Assembly (NCBI GenBank): GCA_964490975.1
Contig: CAZBEQ010000011.1
Location: forward strand, 1 to 64,000
Direction: 5' to 3'
DNA: 64,000 nt
Source: DTU013 sp964490975
Lineage (GTDB): Bacteria > Bacillota > Clostridia > Acetivibrionales > DTU013
The position numbers and the translations under genes were made by a program. Below, in pieces: positions 35,145 through 44,945 of this stretch. The notes below the pieces were generated by a model that was given only the letters and a program-made list of their open reading frames with translations, was not told where the DNA came from and ran no database searches. Positions within the stretch are counted from its first letter, which is position 1. Each line of letters begins with the position of its first letter.

Positions 35145-36330
35145 AATACTTTACATCTGCCTGTTTATATCAGCACTTGTATTTGCCTACTTTAACGGAG
35201 GCAAAATTCCATACATGATGCTTTATACCGTTATTTTGCTGCCTGTAGTTTCACTGGCATATATGACGGTTATATATTTTCGCTTCAAATATGGTCAGGA
35301 ACTGGATAAAAAATTTGTAGTAAAGGGTGATTGGATAAATTTCATTTTCAGCATAAATAATGAAGATTTTTTTATATACCCATATATAAAAGTATCATTC
35401 TATGGATCACAGACGATATTTGAAAACCAGTTCCAGGTCAAAAACTTCTCCCTTACGCCCTTTTCGGGAAGAAATTATACGTTTAAGCTACAATGCAATT
35501 ACAGGGGGAATTATGAGATGGGCATAAATTCAGTGGAACTGGAGGATTTTTTCGGGTTATTCAGATTTAAATATAATATATATGAGCCAAAGTATATTAC
35601 TGTGTATCCCCGAATCGTATACCTGGAAAAATTCAGGCTAAAAATAGATTATATGTCAGAGTCTAATTCAATACTTAACTCAAGAGATGAGGATATGACT
35701 ACCATCAGTGACGTCAGAAAATACCAATATGGCGACAATCTGAAGAGGATACACTGGAAACTGACAGCCAGGTCTCAGGAGCTTATGGTGAAAAAATTTC
35801 AAAGTACATCCGAAGCCAATATACTTATGTTGCTTGACCTTCAGAAAAACAATTTTACTCCGGGAGAAAATATTATTGTTGAAGATAAGCTCATCGAGTC
35901 TGCTGTGGCTATCCTGTACTACTGCCTGAACAAGTGGATCCCGGTAAATTTTGCCTTCTTTAGTGACAGCTTGCATAATGTACATGCAACGAACCATCAG
36001 TCATTTAATGAGATATACGAGATACTTGCCAAGGTCAAATTCACCGACAATGTACCGATAAAGGATCTACTTGAAATATACACCAGCAACGCGCTTCATA
36101 GTACAAGTGTCATAATTTTTACGTCAAATCTGGATTTTGACCTTTACAGCCAGCTTCATAAAACGTTAAACTTTGGCTATGATGTTAGTCTTGTGTACAT
36201 TTCACCCGAAAAAATCACTGGAGTAATAAACAGTGACGCTGAAAAAATTATGGAATCGCTGCCTGAAATCGGGATCAACAGCTATAAGATTGGAATAGAT
36301 GACGATATCAAGGTAAGACTGGAACATTAA
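35131..36330 (+). CDS. DUF58 membrane protein
   Basis: The 399-residue protein has two hydrophobic segments at its N-terminus (residues about 5-45), an extracytoplasmic or cytoplasmic beta-rich part, and the DUF58 motif YQYGDNLKRIHWKLTARSQELMVKKF near residue 205-230. The C-terminal half has a von Willebrand A-like appearance. The start at 35131 (MRKSRILYICL) overlaps moxR by 14 bases; the frame is open upstream inside moxR. Operon partner of moxR and the transglutaminase gene. Confidence 0.88.
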   Translation: MRKSRILYICLFISALVFAYFNGGKIPYMMLYTVILLPVVSLAYMTVIYFRFKYGQELDKKFVVKGDWINFIFSINNEDFFIYPYIKVSFYGSQTIFENQFQVKNFSLTPFSGRNYTFKLQCNYRGNYEMGINSVELEDFFGLFRFKYNIYEPKYITVYPRIVYLEKFRLKIDYMSESNSILNSRDEDMTTISDVRKYQYGDNLKRIHWKLTARSQELMVKKFQSTSEANILMLLDLQKNNFTPGENIIVEDKLIESAVAILYYCLNKWIPVNFAFFSDSLHNVHATNHQSFNEIYEILAKVKFTDNVPIKDLLEIYTSNALHSTSVIIFTSNLDFDLYSQLHKTLNFGYDVSLVYISPEKITGVINSDAEKIMESLPEIGINSYKIGIDDDIKVRLEH

Positions 36331-36352
36331 AGAGCATAGGAGGTATGGTACG

Positions 36353-38833
36353 ATGTTTAAGAAAATATTAAATAAACTGCCTGATTTATTCTTGGCAATA
36401 CTTGTTGCATTCAGCCTGACTTATGCTCTTGCGTCATCATCATTGTGCATGCAGTTTCCTCTTGCTGAAATGTTGCTGATCATAACGCTTTGCATAGTAT
36501 CACTTTGCTTACTGTTTTGCAGCAAGAAAGTATCCAGGATATCCATCATAGTGCTTGGCGTCGCTTTTGCAGCATCTGTGGTATATATGATCTTCTTTGT
36601 GGACATGAAATTAATAATTGATTTCTTAAAAGAGTATTCATTCTGGTTCTATGATTATTTTATGTATCCCACTGGAGCAGATTTTCTATATCAAAAGATC
36701 ACAGTAATTTCATTAAGTATCATCGTTTCATTGTTATCATATATTTTTGTGATAAAAAAGTTCAGGTTCTTTACCATTTTAATAGCAGGTATGGGGTTGT
36801 TCGGGTTCCAGGCTTCCTACAAGATCGTATCCGGCAACATTCCATTCTATCTCTTTCTGTTGGCTGTTCTTATTTCATACTTAAAATATATTTTCAACCT
36901 CAAAGCATCGAAGGGATCAAATGAATATGCCAAGCCTGCAACTATAGTAATGTGGAGCATCCCGGTGAGTATTCTCATTATTTTCCTGTCTATGTCAATA
37001 CATGCAAGCGACAGACCAATAACCTGGAATTGGCTCGACAGAAAATTTGTTTCTGCTTACAATTATTTTCAGAAGAAATTTGATTATGAAACATTTGATT
37101 ATTTTTCTCTTTCCAAAACTTCAGGTTTTGGAAACAGCAATAGCTTACTGGGTGGTAGCGTCAGGTTGGACAGAAAGAGTGTACTGCGTGTCATTACAAA
37201 TAAGAGAATATATCTCAGCGGCGTATCAAGAGATGTGTACACAGGCAACATGTGGATAAACAGCAATGAGGAACTGGAGGCTTCAGACAACAATTATTCA
37301 GGTCTATATGATGATACCAAAGAAATGCTGACAGGAATGAAGCTATTAACGGGTAAGGATGATTACTTCAAAGAGTATTTTGATTCAAATGTGATAGATG
37401 TTACATTTTTGAATCTAAAGACTAAATCACTGTTCAAGCCAACCAAGACAAAAGAATTTGACAGCATCACCGATGAAATTTCTGCTTATATAAGTGATAC
37501 GGGTGACCTTTCATCTGAAAGCAGGCTAAAGAAAAATTACGAATATAGTATTACATCCTATGTGCCTAAAATGGGTACAGAGTTTGATGCTGTTATGAGA
37601 ATAAGCAAAAAAGGCTTGTATAAGGAATATCTTCAAAGAATTGAGTTTCCAAACTATTTTAACGTAGGCGAACAGTCTGGGGTCAGTTTTGCCTACCAAT
37701 ACGAAGGCAGTGGCCCGGGTGAAACTCTGAAGGTTACAATCACTGATAAAACGAAAGATATACAGACAAAGACGTTTAATTTGAAAGAAGAAGAATTGAG
37801 GGCTTTAGAGGAAAGCAGCAAACTGATATACGATAAATACCTTCAGCTCCCCGAAGAGTTGCCACAAAGGGTCAAGGATCTTGCAGCTTCGCTGACCACA
37901 TCTTCTGAAAACGATTATGACAAGGCAAAAGAAATAGAAAAATACCTTGCGTCAAATTATTCCTATAATCTTGATGTTAGATCTGCACCACGTGACAGAG
38001 ATTTTGTAGACTATTTCCTGTTTGAGCAAAAAGAAGGTTACTGTAGCTACTTCGCATCAGCAATGACAATCCTTGCGAGATGCGCAGGTCTTCCGGCACG
38101 ATATGTCGAGGGATACATGCTTCCGCCGGATACTGTCAAGAACAGGGAAAACATGTATATAGTGACTAATATGCAGGCTCATGCATGGGTAGAAATATAT
38201 TTTGAAGGTTACGGGTGGCTGCCTTTTGAGCCAACCTCTCCCTTCAGATCCGCCTTTTATTCCACACAAGTGCCCGAACAGGTATCTTACAGTCCCGATT
38301 ACAATCCATCATACCAGGAGTATATGGAAATGATGATGAAATACTATGGTCAGGGTGGCACAAACGGGCCAATAGATTTATATACGGGCGATGTCGTCAA
38401 AGGACCGTCTGCAGGTGTCATAATACTCTACTCCATAGCAGGCGCAGTTGCATTAATGCTTATGCTGATGCTCTTTAACACAATACGAAGCAGAGTCAGG
38501 ATCTTCAGGCTTATTAATTTACCTGCCAGAGAATGTATCCTTGGCTCGTACAAATATTACCTCAGCGTTCTGAAGCTGCATGGCCTAGGACTTATGCCTG
38601 CGGAAACGCCCGGTCAGTATTCGGAAAGGATCGACTCTGAACTCTTTTTCAGCCCTGTCAGATTTAAAGTGATAACGGAAATATTCGTAAAATCCAGATA
38701 TAGCCTGCAGGAGGCGTCAGAGAAGGAAAAGCTTTTGTACTCTGATTTCTATCAAGGTTTTCTGGATGAAATAAAAATCAACATGGGAAAAACAAGATAT
38801 TTCATAATGAGATATCTATTTGGCAAGATTTAA
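36353..38833 (+). CDS. TgpA-type membrane transglutaminase-like protein
   Basis: The 826-residue protein has about seven transmembrane segments in the first 220 residues, a large outer domain and a final helix near 685-705 with a cytoplasmic tail. The transglutaminase-like core is complete: Cys564 in EGYCSYFASAMT, His610 in MQAHAWVE and the acidic residue Glu626 in PFEPTSPF, where many relatives have Asp or Glu. GGAGGTA precedes the ATG. Such proteins occur with MoxR and DUF58 proteins and are thought to act at the cell surface; the substrate is unknown. A strong terminator follows. Confidence 0.9.
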   Translation: MFKKILNKLPDLFLAILVAFSLTYALASSSLCMQFPLAEMLLIITLCIVSLCLLFCSKKVSRISIIVLGVAFAASVVYMIFFVDMKLIIDFLKEYSFWFYDYFMYPTGADFLYQKITVISLSIIVSLLSYIFVIKKFRFFTILIAGMGLFGFQASYKIVSGNIPFYLFLLAVLISYLKYIFNLKASKGSNEYAKPATIVMWSIPVSILIIFLSMSIHASDRPITWNWLDRKFVSAYNYFQKKFDYETFDYFSLSKTSGFGNSNSLLGGSVRLDRKSVLRVITNKRIYLSGVSRDVYTGNMWINSNEELEASDNNYSGLYDDTKEMLTGMKLLTGKDDYFKEYFDSNVIDVTFLNLKTKSLFKPTKTKEFDSITDEISAYISDTGDLSSESRLKKNYEYSITSYVPKMGTEFDAVMRISKKGLYKEYLQRIEFPNYFNVGEQSGVSFAYQYEGSGPGETLKVTITDKTKDIQTKTFNLKEEELRALEESSKLIYDKYLQLPEELPQRVKDLAASLTTSSENDYDKAKEIEKYLASNYSYNLDVRSAPRDRDFVDYFLFEQKEGYCSYFASAMTILARCAGLPARYVEGYMLPPDTVKNRENMYIVTNMQAHAWVEIYFEGYGWLPFEPTSPFRSAFYSTQVPEQVSYSPDYNPSYQEYMEMMMKYYGQGGTNGPIDLYTGDVVKGPSAGVIILYSIAGAVALMLMLMLFNTIRSRVRIFRLINLPARECILGSYKYYLSVLKLHGLGLMPAETPGQYSERIDSELFFSPVRFKVITEIFVKSRYSLQEASEKEKLLYSDFYQGFLDEIKINMGKTRYFIMRYLFGKI

Positions 38834-38865
38834 CATTGCGATCTCCTTAATTTGACACATCCATA

Positions 38866-38911
38866 AAAAAGGGGAAAAGCCGTTTCTTGTGAGACGGCTT
38901 TTCCCCTTTTT
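38866..38911. terminator. Strong bidirectional terminator
   Basis: Arms of 21 bases (38866-38886, 38891-38911) pair with one wobble around a TTGT loop, with A-runs and T-runs at the ends so that both strands finish in U. It lies between the convergent transglutaminase and ACT-domain genes. Confidence 0.9.
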
Positions 38912-38937
38912 ATGTAAGGCTGGATAAATTGGTTTGA

Positions 38938-39369
38938 TTAAAGCATGTATACCTGATCAGATGATAATACATTAATACCTTGAGCTTTAAGCACTTCTAT
39001 TGCACGTTTTGGATTGCTGGTCTTCAATATTACCAGCGCTTCGTCATCCTTTTTGCTTACAAATGCATACATATACTCTATTTCTGTCTTATCGCCCTCA
39101 AGAACTTTCAAAACCTTTGCAAGGCCACCCGGTTCGTCATTCACCCCAATTGCCAATACATTTGTAATACTCATGGTAAAACCATTGTCTCGAAGTACTT
39201 TTTCTGCTTCCTCCGGTTTGTTCACGATAAGCCTTAATATTCCAAAATCTGTCGTGTCTGCTATAGACAACGCACTGATGTCAATGTTATTGTCTCCCAG
39301 TACCGATGTTACTTCTGCAAGCCTTCCTGATTTGTTTTCAAGAAATACGGAAATCTGCTTTACGAACAT
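38938..39369 (-). CDS. Tandem ACT-domain protein
   Basis: The 143-residue protein consists of two ACT domains, about 3-68 (QISVFLENKSGRLAEVTSVLGDNN) and 71-138 (VLAIGVNDEPGGLAKVLKVL). ACT domains bind amino acids or related ligands. Stand-alone double ACT proteins occur beside phenylacetate-CoA ligase and indolepyruvate oxidoreductase genes, as here, so it may sense an aromatic or branched amino acid. AGGAGGTG eight bases before the ATG at 39369 sets the start; an upstream GTG at 39378 is less likely. Confidence 0.88.
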   Translation of the reverse strand: MFVKQISVFLENKSGRLAEVTSVLGDNNIDISALSIADTTDFGILRLIVNKPEEAEKVLRDNGFTMSITNVLAIGVNDEPGGLAKVLKVLEGDKTEIEYMYAFVSKKDDEALVILKTSNPKRAIEVLKAQGINVLSSDQVYML

Positions 39370-39403
39370 TAAATACACCTCCTGCTTGTTCTTAACTGGA
39401 TAT

Positions 39404-40705
39404 TCATATTTTACGTTTGTCTATAACTCTCTTTGCCTTGCCTTCACTTCTTTCAATAGATTTAGGCTCGACGAGCTTCACCTTTACGCTTATACCGAGT
39501 GTATCCTCTATCTTTTTCCTTATTGTTTTCTCCATATCTTCAATTTTTTTGACTTCATCTGAGAACAGCGCTTGTGTCATCTCAACCCAAACTTCCATTA
39601 CGTCGAGATTACCAATCCTATCTACTATAATCAAATAGTGAGGAGCAGTCTCGCCAAGTTCAAGCAGCACGCTTTCTATCTGGCTTGGGAATACATTAAC
39701 ACCTCTTATTATCAGCATGTCGTCAGTACGTCCTGTTACCTTGCTCATTCTAACAAGCGTTCTTCCGCATTCACATTGAGTATAGTCTAATGAAGACAGG
39801 TCTCTTGTCCTGTAACGCAATAATGGCAAGCCTTCCTTTGTAACAGTAGAGAATACCAATTCACCCTTTGAACCTGGAGGTAAAACTTCTTCGGTTTCAG
39901 GATCTATTATTTCAGGAATGAAATGATCCTCCTGGACATGCAGACCACATTTGCACGGACATTCTGAAGCGACACCAGGACCCATTACTTCACTTAGACC
40001 ATATATATCGATTGCCAGTATACCAAGTCTTTTTTCGATTTCGCTCCTCATTGCAGTTGACCAGGGCTCTGCTCCGAATATGCCTGCCTTAAGCTTGAGA
40101 TCACCGGGCTTGATCCCTGATTCCTCAAGTTCTTCCGCCAGATAAAGTGCATAAGACGGAGTACATGCCAAAAGGGTAGTACCAAAATCCTTCATTATCT
40201 GCACCTGGAGTTTAGTATTCCCACCTGATATAGGAATAACTGACGCTCCGATTTTCTCAGCACCATAATGTGCCCCCAGACCACCGGTAAAAAGACCATA
40301 ACCATACGCGATCTGTATTACCGATTCTTTAGTGGCTCCGGCACATGTTAGCGTCCTTGCCATTACTTCAGACCATTTTTCCAGGTCATTTCTGGTATAG
40401 CCTACCACCGTCTTCTTTCCTGTGGTGCCGGAGGATGCATGTATCCTCACGATTTCACTCAATGGCGTAGCAAACAGACCATAAGGATAATTATCCCTCA
40501 GGTCCTGCTTGTAGGTAAACGGGAGCTTGCATAGATCCTCGATGGATTTGATATCTTCCGGTTCCACGCCTTTGGCCTGCATTTTTGCCCTGTAAAAAGG
40601 GACATTGTGATAAATCCTTTTAACGGTTTTTATCAGCCGCTCGCTTTGAAGCTTTTGCATCTCCTCTCTGGGCATGCACTCACGCGACTGGTTCCAATAT
40701 AGCAT
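39404..40705 (-). CDS. Phenylacetate-CoA ligase family protein
   Basis: The 433-residue protein is an adenylate-forming ligase with the ATP-binding SSGTTGKKTVVGYT loop (about 91-104), YGLSEVMGPGVASEC and the C-terminal domain with MLIIRGVNVFPSQIE. The PaaK family activates aryl acids such as phenylacetate to CoA thioesters with ATP cleavage to AMP. The IorAB genes upstream produce arylacetyl-CoA from aromatic 2-oxo acids, so in a fermenting anaerobe this enzyme might run in either direction. AAGGAGGGG precedes the ATG. The exact acid is not known. Confidence 0.9.
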   Translation of the reverse strand: MLYWNQSRECMPREEMQKLQSERLIKTVKRIYHNVPFYRAKMQAKGVEPEDIKSIEDLCKLPFTYKQDLRDNYPYGLFATPLSEIVRIHASSGTTGKKTVVGYTRNDLEKWSEVMARTLTCAGATKESVIQIAYGYGLFTGGLGAHYGAEKIGASVIPISGGNTKLQVQIMKDFGTTLLACTPSYALYLAEELEESGIKPGDLKLKAGIFGAEPWSTAMRSEIEKRLGILAIDIYGLSEVMGPGVASECPCKCGLHVQEDHFIPEIIDPETEEVLPPGSKGELVFSTVTKEGLPLLRYRTRDLSSLDYTQCECGRTLVRMSKVTGRTDDMLIIRGVNVFPSQIESVLLELGETAPHYLIIVDRIGNLDVMEVWVEMTQALFSDEVKKIEDMEKTIRKKIEDTLGISVKVKLVEPKSIERSEGKAKRVIDKRKI

Positions 40706-40813
40706 TCAGAACCCCTCCTTGATTTTATTTTATGCCCTTGCATCCTCCCATGAGAACAGCTTTCAGGGTTTACGGACAATTGCCCGCCCCACGCAAAAGC
40801 AACAGGCTGAAGT

Positions 40814-41401
40814 TCATTTTTTTAATATATTACTATCATATCCGGCATTAAATGCCTTGACATTAACATCAAGGATTTTTTGAGGTATGACTTCTCTCAT
40901 TGCTTCCAGCCATATATCCCTGCTTATATTGGTGGTCTTTGCCAGCAAGCCGATAAGCACCATATTTACAGCCTTAATATTTCCGCATTCCTTTGCAATA
41001 TTGAGCGCGTCGATGGACTCCATACAGACGCCGCCTTCCTTGAGCCTCTCGATTATCCTTTCAGGGTACTTTGCCTTTCCGATGATTACCGGCATCGGAT
41101 CTATCTGCTGATCATTGAGTACCAGAGTACCGCCCTTTTTCAGATAGTCTATCCAACGCAAAGCCTCCAGGTTTTCAAAAGCCAGAAGGAAATCTGCCTC
41201 ACCCTTTTCGATTATTGGAGAATATACCTTCTCACCCATTTTAACATATGTTACTACGCTGCCGCCTCTTTGCGACATACCATGCACCTCTGATACCTTT
41301 ACATCATAGCCCTGCTTCATTGCAACATTTCCAAGAAGCCTGCTTGCCAGAAGTGTACCCTGTCCGCCTACACCTACTATCATAATATTCAGCTTACTCA
41401 T
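40814..41401 (-). CDS. iorB: Indolepyruvate ferredoxin oxidoreductase, beta subunit
   Basis: IorB is the gamma-type subunit of the two-subunit enzyme that decarboxylates aromatic 2-oxo acids to acyl-CoA and reduces ferredoxin. The 195-residue protein has GVGGQGTLLASRLLG near its start and EVHGMSQRGGSVVTYV. The ATG at 41401 overlaps the iorA stop by 8 bases, so translation is coupled. The frame extends three codons upstream. Confidence 0.94.
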   Translation of the reverse strand: MSKLNIMIVGVGGQGTLLASRLLGNVAMKQGYDVKVSEVHGMSQRGGSVVTYVKMGEKVYSPIIEKGEADFLLAFENLEALRWIDYLKKGGTLVLNDQQIDPMPVIIGKAKYPERIIERLKEGGVCMESIDALNIAKECGNIKAVNMVLIGLLAKTTNISRDIWLEAMREVIPQKILDVNVKAFNAGYDSNILKK

Positions 41402-43139
41402 TCTTATCACCGGCCTTTACTATCGCATTGAAGCTGCAAACCTTTGTGCATAACTTACAGCCTACACAAAGCGCGCTGTTTATTACTATCCTGTCTCCTT
41501 TGTCCACTATGGCTGGGCATCCTATCTTTAAGCAGCTCCTGCATTGTCTGCAGTTATCATTAATCATCTGAGGTCCTTCATAGCGTACGGTTTTAAGCAG
41601 AGCGCACGGTCTTTGAGAAATAATGACTGAAGGTTCATCGATTTCCGTCTCTTCCTTTACTACCTTTTCAAATTCCTTTATATCGAATGGATCAGCTACT
41701 CTTACTCTTTCTATCCCAACCGCTTTTGCCAACAGCTCAAGATCCACCTGCTTTGTAGGTTCACCCTTTATAGTGAAGCCTGTCGTTGGATTCTGCTGAT
41801 GTCCGGTCATCCCGGTTATAGAGTTGTCAAGTATGATTACAGTCGAACAGCCTTTATTATAGACTATATCGATCAATCCTGTGATACCTGAATGAATAAA
41901 GGTGGAATCACCAAGTATAGCAACTGTTTTTTTACTGAAATCTCTTCCTCTTGCCTTTTCCATACCATGAGCCATACCTATACTTGCTCCCATACAGACA
42001 CAGGTATCCATCGCTTCTGTTGGCGAAAGTGCACCAAGCGTATAACAGCCTATATCACCTGTAACAATGAGCTTCAGCTTTTTAAGGACATGGAACATTC
42101 CTCTGTGCGGACAGCCCGGGCACATAACAGGAGGCCTTACAGGCGCCTGTGAATCCACGCTGTAATTTCTTTCAAATTCTCCGCAGCCCAATATCATCTT
42201 TTTGATTAATGCTGCTGAATACTCGCCGGTAACCGGTAATAAATCCTTACCTATGACCTTGATCCCAAGTTTTTTGATTTGATTCTCAAAGAAGGGCTCA
42301 AGTTCTTCAATAACATAAAGAGTATCTACCTTTGCTGCAAATTCAGCTATTAACTTATCCGGCAGTGGGTAGACCATTCCAAGCTTCAGGTATGATACAT
42401 CACCAAAGGCCTCACGAGCATATTGATATGATATTCCTGAGGTTATGACTCCAATATCGGTACTTCCCCACTCAACGCTGTTAAGAGAAGTTTCTTCTGA
42501 AAATGTTTTTAAATCTGCCATTCTCTTTTCGACAATGAGATGTCTTGCTTTTGCCATAGCCGGCATCATAACGTATTTTGCCGGATCCTTTACATAAGGC
42601 TTCAAGCCGTCATTTTCCCTGTCATTTATTTCAACCATGCTCTGAGAATGAGCAATACGGGTAGTAAGTCTTACTATTACAGGGCAGTCGAATTTTTCAC
42701 TCATATCATATGCAGTCTTGACATAATCCTTACATTCCTGGCTATTTGATGGCTCAAGCATAGGTAACTTTGATGAACGTGCATAAAACCTGGAATCCTG
42801 TTCATTTTGGGAGCTGTGCATTCCGGGGTCATCGGCAACCATTATAACAAGTCCACCATTGACTCCGGTATACGAGACTGTAAAGAGCGGGTCAGCTGCC
42901 ACATTCAGACCGACATGCTTCATTGAGCATATTGCCCTTGCACCGGCAACAGAAGCGCCGATAGCTACCTCTAATGCAACCTTCTCATTTGGTGACCACT
43001 CACTGTACATATCATCATATTTGGCTATATTTTCTGTTATTTCCGTACTTGGGGTACCCGGATATGCAGTGGCGACCCTAACGCCAGCCTCATATGCACC
43101 TCTTGCAACTGCTTCATTGCCCAACATCAATTTTTTCAT
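41394..43139 (-). CDS. iorA: Indolepyruvate ferredoxin oxidoreductase, alpha subunit
   Basis: The 581-residue subunit binds thiamine diphosphate and iron-sulfur clusters. It starts with the pyrimidine-type domain (LGNEAVARGAYEAGV, YPGTPSTEI), has the CPGCPHRGMF and GDIGCYTLGALSP thiamine diphosphate region, and ends with two ferredoxin-like cysteine clusters (CRQCRSCLKIGCPA and CVGCKLCTKVCSF). Acts in the cytosol in fermentation of aromatic amino acids. AAGGAGA precedes the ATG. It is the first gene of iorA-iorB-paaK-ACT. Confidence 0.96.
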   Translation of the reverse strand: MKKLMLGNEAVARGAYEAGVRVATAYPGTPSTEITENIAKYDDMYSEWSPNEKVALEVAIGASVAGARAICSMKHVGLNVAADPLFTVSYTGVNGGLVIMVADDPGMHSSQNEQDSRFYARSSKLPMLEPSNSQECKDYVKTAYDMSEKFDCPVIVRLTTRIAHSQSMVEINDRENDGLKPYVKDPAKYVMMPAMAKARHLIVEKRMADLKTFSEETSLNSVEWGSTDIGVITSGISYQYAREAFGDVSYLKLGMVYPLPDKLIAEFAAKVDTLYVIEELEPFFENQIKKLGIKVIGKDLLPVTGEYSAALIKKMILGCGEFERNYSVDSQAPVRPPVMCPGCPHRGMFHVLKKLKLIVTGDIGCYTLGALSPTEAMDTCVCMGASIGMAHGMEKARGRDFSKKTVAILGDSTFIHSGITGLIDIVYNKGCSTVIILDNSITGMTGHQQNPTTGFTIKGEPTKQVDLELLAKAVGIERVRVADPFDIKEFEKVVKEETEIDEPSVIISQRPCALLKTVRYEGPQMINDNCRQCRSCLKIGCPAIVDKGDRIVINSALCVGCKLCTKVCSFNAIVKAGDKNE

Positions 43140-43166
43140 ATGGTTCTCCTTGTTTCACATGGATGA

Positions 43167-43233
43167 ATTATATCTAAAATTACATTAATTTTTCAATTTA
43201 TTATATTTTAAACTTTAATATGTTTTTTGTAAA
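43167..43233 (-). promoter_or_regulatory. Two candidate promoters of the iorA operon
   Basis: On the minus strand TTTACA (43228-43233) and TAAAAT (43205-43210) are 17 bases apart, and TTGAAA (43191-43196) and TATAAT (43167-43172) are 18 bases apart. Both lie in the AT-rich 205-base gap before iorA. Confidence 0.5.
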
Positions 43234-43280
43234 CTGATAAATAAAGCGTCTTAATTGCATTTAATTGCTATCTGTAACAA

Positions 43281-43307
43281 AGGGACACCCCTAAAAGGAA
43301 TGTCCCT
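43281..43307 (-). terminator. GGGACA hairpin, probable terminator after the symporter gene
   Basis: Arms AGGGACA/TGTCCCT (43281-43287, 43301-43307) extend inward with wobble pairs to about 11 pairs around a 5-base loop. TTTG follows on the minus strand. It resembles the hairpin at 58445-58496 and may belong to one repeat family. Confidence 0.5.
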
Positions 43308-43344
43308 GTTTGAAAACGTGCAATACTAGGAATAAACCTTATAC

Positions 43345-44847
43345 TCAAGCTTCCGGTTCCAAAGCTGTGCCCTTGCTTTCTCCAAACACTTTCTCAATAT
43401 GCTTCTGAGGCATTTTTGCTGTCAACAGACTGACTACAGGTACAATGATCAGTGATGCTATCATAGCTATAGCCCCAATATTAGGAGCCTTACCGGCATC
43501 CATTTTATATATTATAGCACCGGTTATAGAAACCGCGAAACCACTGATAAATCCTGCCCAGGCACCGATTTTTGTCGTACCCTTCCAATAAAGGCCGTAA
43601 AGGAACGGAGCAAGGAAAGCACCTGCAATTGTTCCCCACGAGAAGGACATCAAACTGAGTATTGAATTTGGCGTTACTGCTACCATAAAGGAGAAAATTA
43701 CAAATAGTCCACATAAAACCCTCATAAGCAGCATAACGCTTTCCTTTTTCATATTCGGGAAAAGATGTCCCTTTATAAGATCGAGTGAAATTGCCGAGCT
43801 AGATACCAGTACAAGAGAAGACAATGTCGACATTGATGCAGAAAGCACAAGTATGACTATTATACCGATCAATGCATCAGGCAGAGCTGACTCAAGCACC
43901 ATAGGCATTACCATATCAGGGTTTGCTTTTCCGTTTGCACCCAAAGGCATTGTATTATCAAGGAACAGCCTTCCGAAACCACCTACAAAATAAGCGCCTC
44001 CTGCTATTATCAATGCAAATACTGTTGAAATGATTGTTCCGGTTTTAACAGCAGCGTCATTCTTTATAGCATAGAATTTGTGTACCATCTGTGGAAGTCC
44101 CCATGTTCCAAGGCTTGTTAAAACAATCAGTCCAAGCAGGTTCAACGGCTGAGCACTGAAAGCGCTTACAAGGCCGGGCCCTGCTTCAGGAATCTCCGAC
44201 AGCTTCTTAAGTCCTCCGGATAAGCCCCCGACTGCAGGATTTGACAGAATGAAATAAATCATAAATGCAACTCCGATAAGCATTATGATACCCTGTATAA
44301 AATCGTTTATTGCCGTTGCGACATACCCGCCCAACAACAGATAAACGCCTGTCAGCAAAGCCATTGCCGCCATGCAATATACAAAAGGCACATCAAAAGT
44401 CCTCTCAAACAAATATCCTAACCCTTGATATACCGAAGCTGAATAAGGAACGAGGAATATAAATATTATCAACGCTGTGATTATCTTCATAGCCTTGCTG
44501 TCATAACGCTTTTCAAAAAACTCAGGCATCGTTGACACACCAAGATCATGGGTCATCTTTCTTGTTTTTTTAGCCAGTACTATCCATGCCAGCAGGCTCC
44601 CCAGTATGGCATTCCCTATCCCGATGAATGTAGAAGAAATACCAAACCCCCAGCCTATCTTGCCTGCATATCCGATGAATATTACTGCAGAGAAATAAGT
44701 AGTACCGTAAGCAAAGGCTGAAAGCCACGGCCCCATCCTTCTGCCACCCAGGAAGAAATCCTGTACGTTATTTACCTTTTTTTTGCTGATGATCCCTACG
44801 AAAACCATTAGAATAATGAAAAGACCTAAAAAGACATACTTGAGCAT
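43345..44847 (-). CDS. Sodium:solute symporter family protein
   Basis: The 500-residue protein has about 13 membrane segments and SSS family motifs: VQDFFLGGRRMGPWLSAFAYG at the N-terminus, GYVATAINDFIQGIIMLIG and LSASMSTLSSLVLVSSSAI, which carries the sodium-site serines and threonine. Family members import pantothenate, proline or carboxylic acids with Na+. It lies just upstream of the iorA operon, so an aromatic acid or amino acid is possible but unproven. GGAAGG is correctly placed for the ATG at 44847; another ATG lies at 44856. Confidence 0.9.
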   Translation of the reverse strand: MLKYVFLGLFIILMVFVGIISKKKVNNVQDFFLGGRRMGPWLSAFAYGTTYFSAVIFIGYAGKIGWGFGISSTFIGIGNAILGSLLAWIVLAKKTRKMTHDLGVSTMPEFFEKRYDSKAMKIITALIIFIFLVPYSASVYQGLGYLFERTFDVPFVYCMAAMALLTGVYLLLGGYVATAINDFIQGIIMLIGVAFMIYFILSNPAVGGLSGGLKKLSEIPEAGPGLVSAFSAQPLNLLGLIVLTSLGTWGLPQMVHKFYAIKNDAAVKTGTIISTVFALIIAGGAYFVGGFGRLFLDNTMPLGANGKANPDMVMPMVLESALPDALIGIIVILVLSASMSTLSSLVLVSSSAISLDLIKGHLFPNMKKESVMLLMRVLCGLFVIFSFMVAVTPNSILSLMSFSWGTIAGAFLAPFLYGLYWKGTTKIGAWAGFISGFAVSITGAIIYKMDAGKAPNIGAIAMIASLIIVPVVSLLTAKMPQKHIEKVFGESKGTALEPEA

Positions 44848-44897
44848 ACCTACCATCCTTCCATAATGTTGTACTTGTACCTACCATACCTACCATA
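44845..44897 (-). repeat. Short direct repeats in the symporter leader and start site
   Basis: The 12-base sequence CATACCTACCAT occurs at 44845-44856 and again at 44885-44896, exactly 40 bases apart. A third partial copy overlaps it at 44879-44887. The first copy includes the symporter start codon. Confidence 0.55.
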
Positions 44898-44902
44898 CTG
44901 CG

Positions 44903-44927
44903 ATATGAAAAAATCATATGTATTATA
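44903..44927 (-). promoter_or_regulatory. Candidate -10 box and operator of the symporter gene
   Basis: TATAAT occurs on the minus strand at 44922-44927 without a clear -35 box. An inverted repeat ATATGA/TCATAT (44903-44908, 44914-44919) lies at the expected start site, as an operator would if an activator or repressor is involved. Confidence 0.35.
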
Positions 44928-44945
44928 CAACAAGCAGGCATAAAA

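Noticed and set aside
39014..39562. A 182-codon plus-strand frame across the ACT and paaK genes
   Set aside because: It is antisense to two recognised genes and resembles no protein family.
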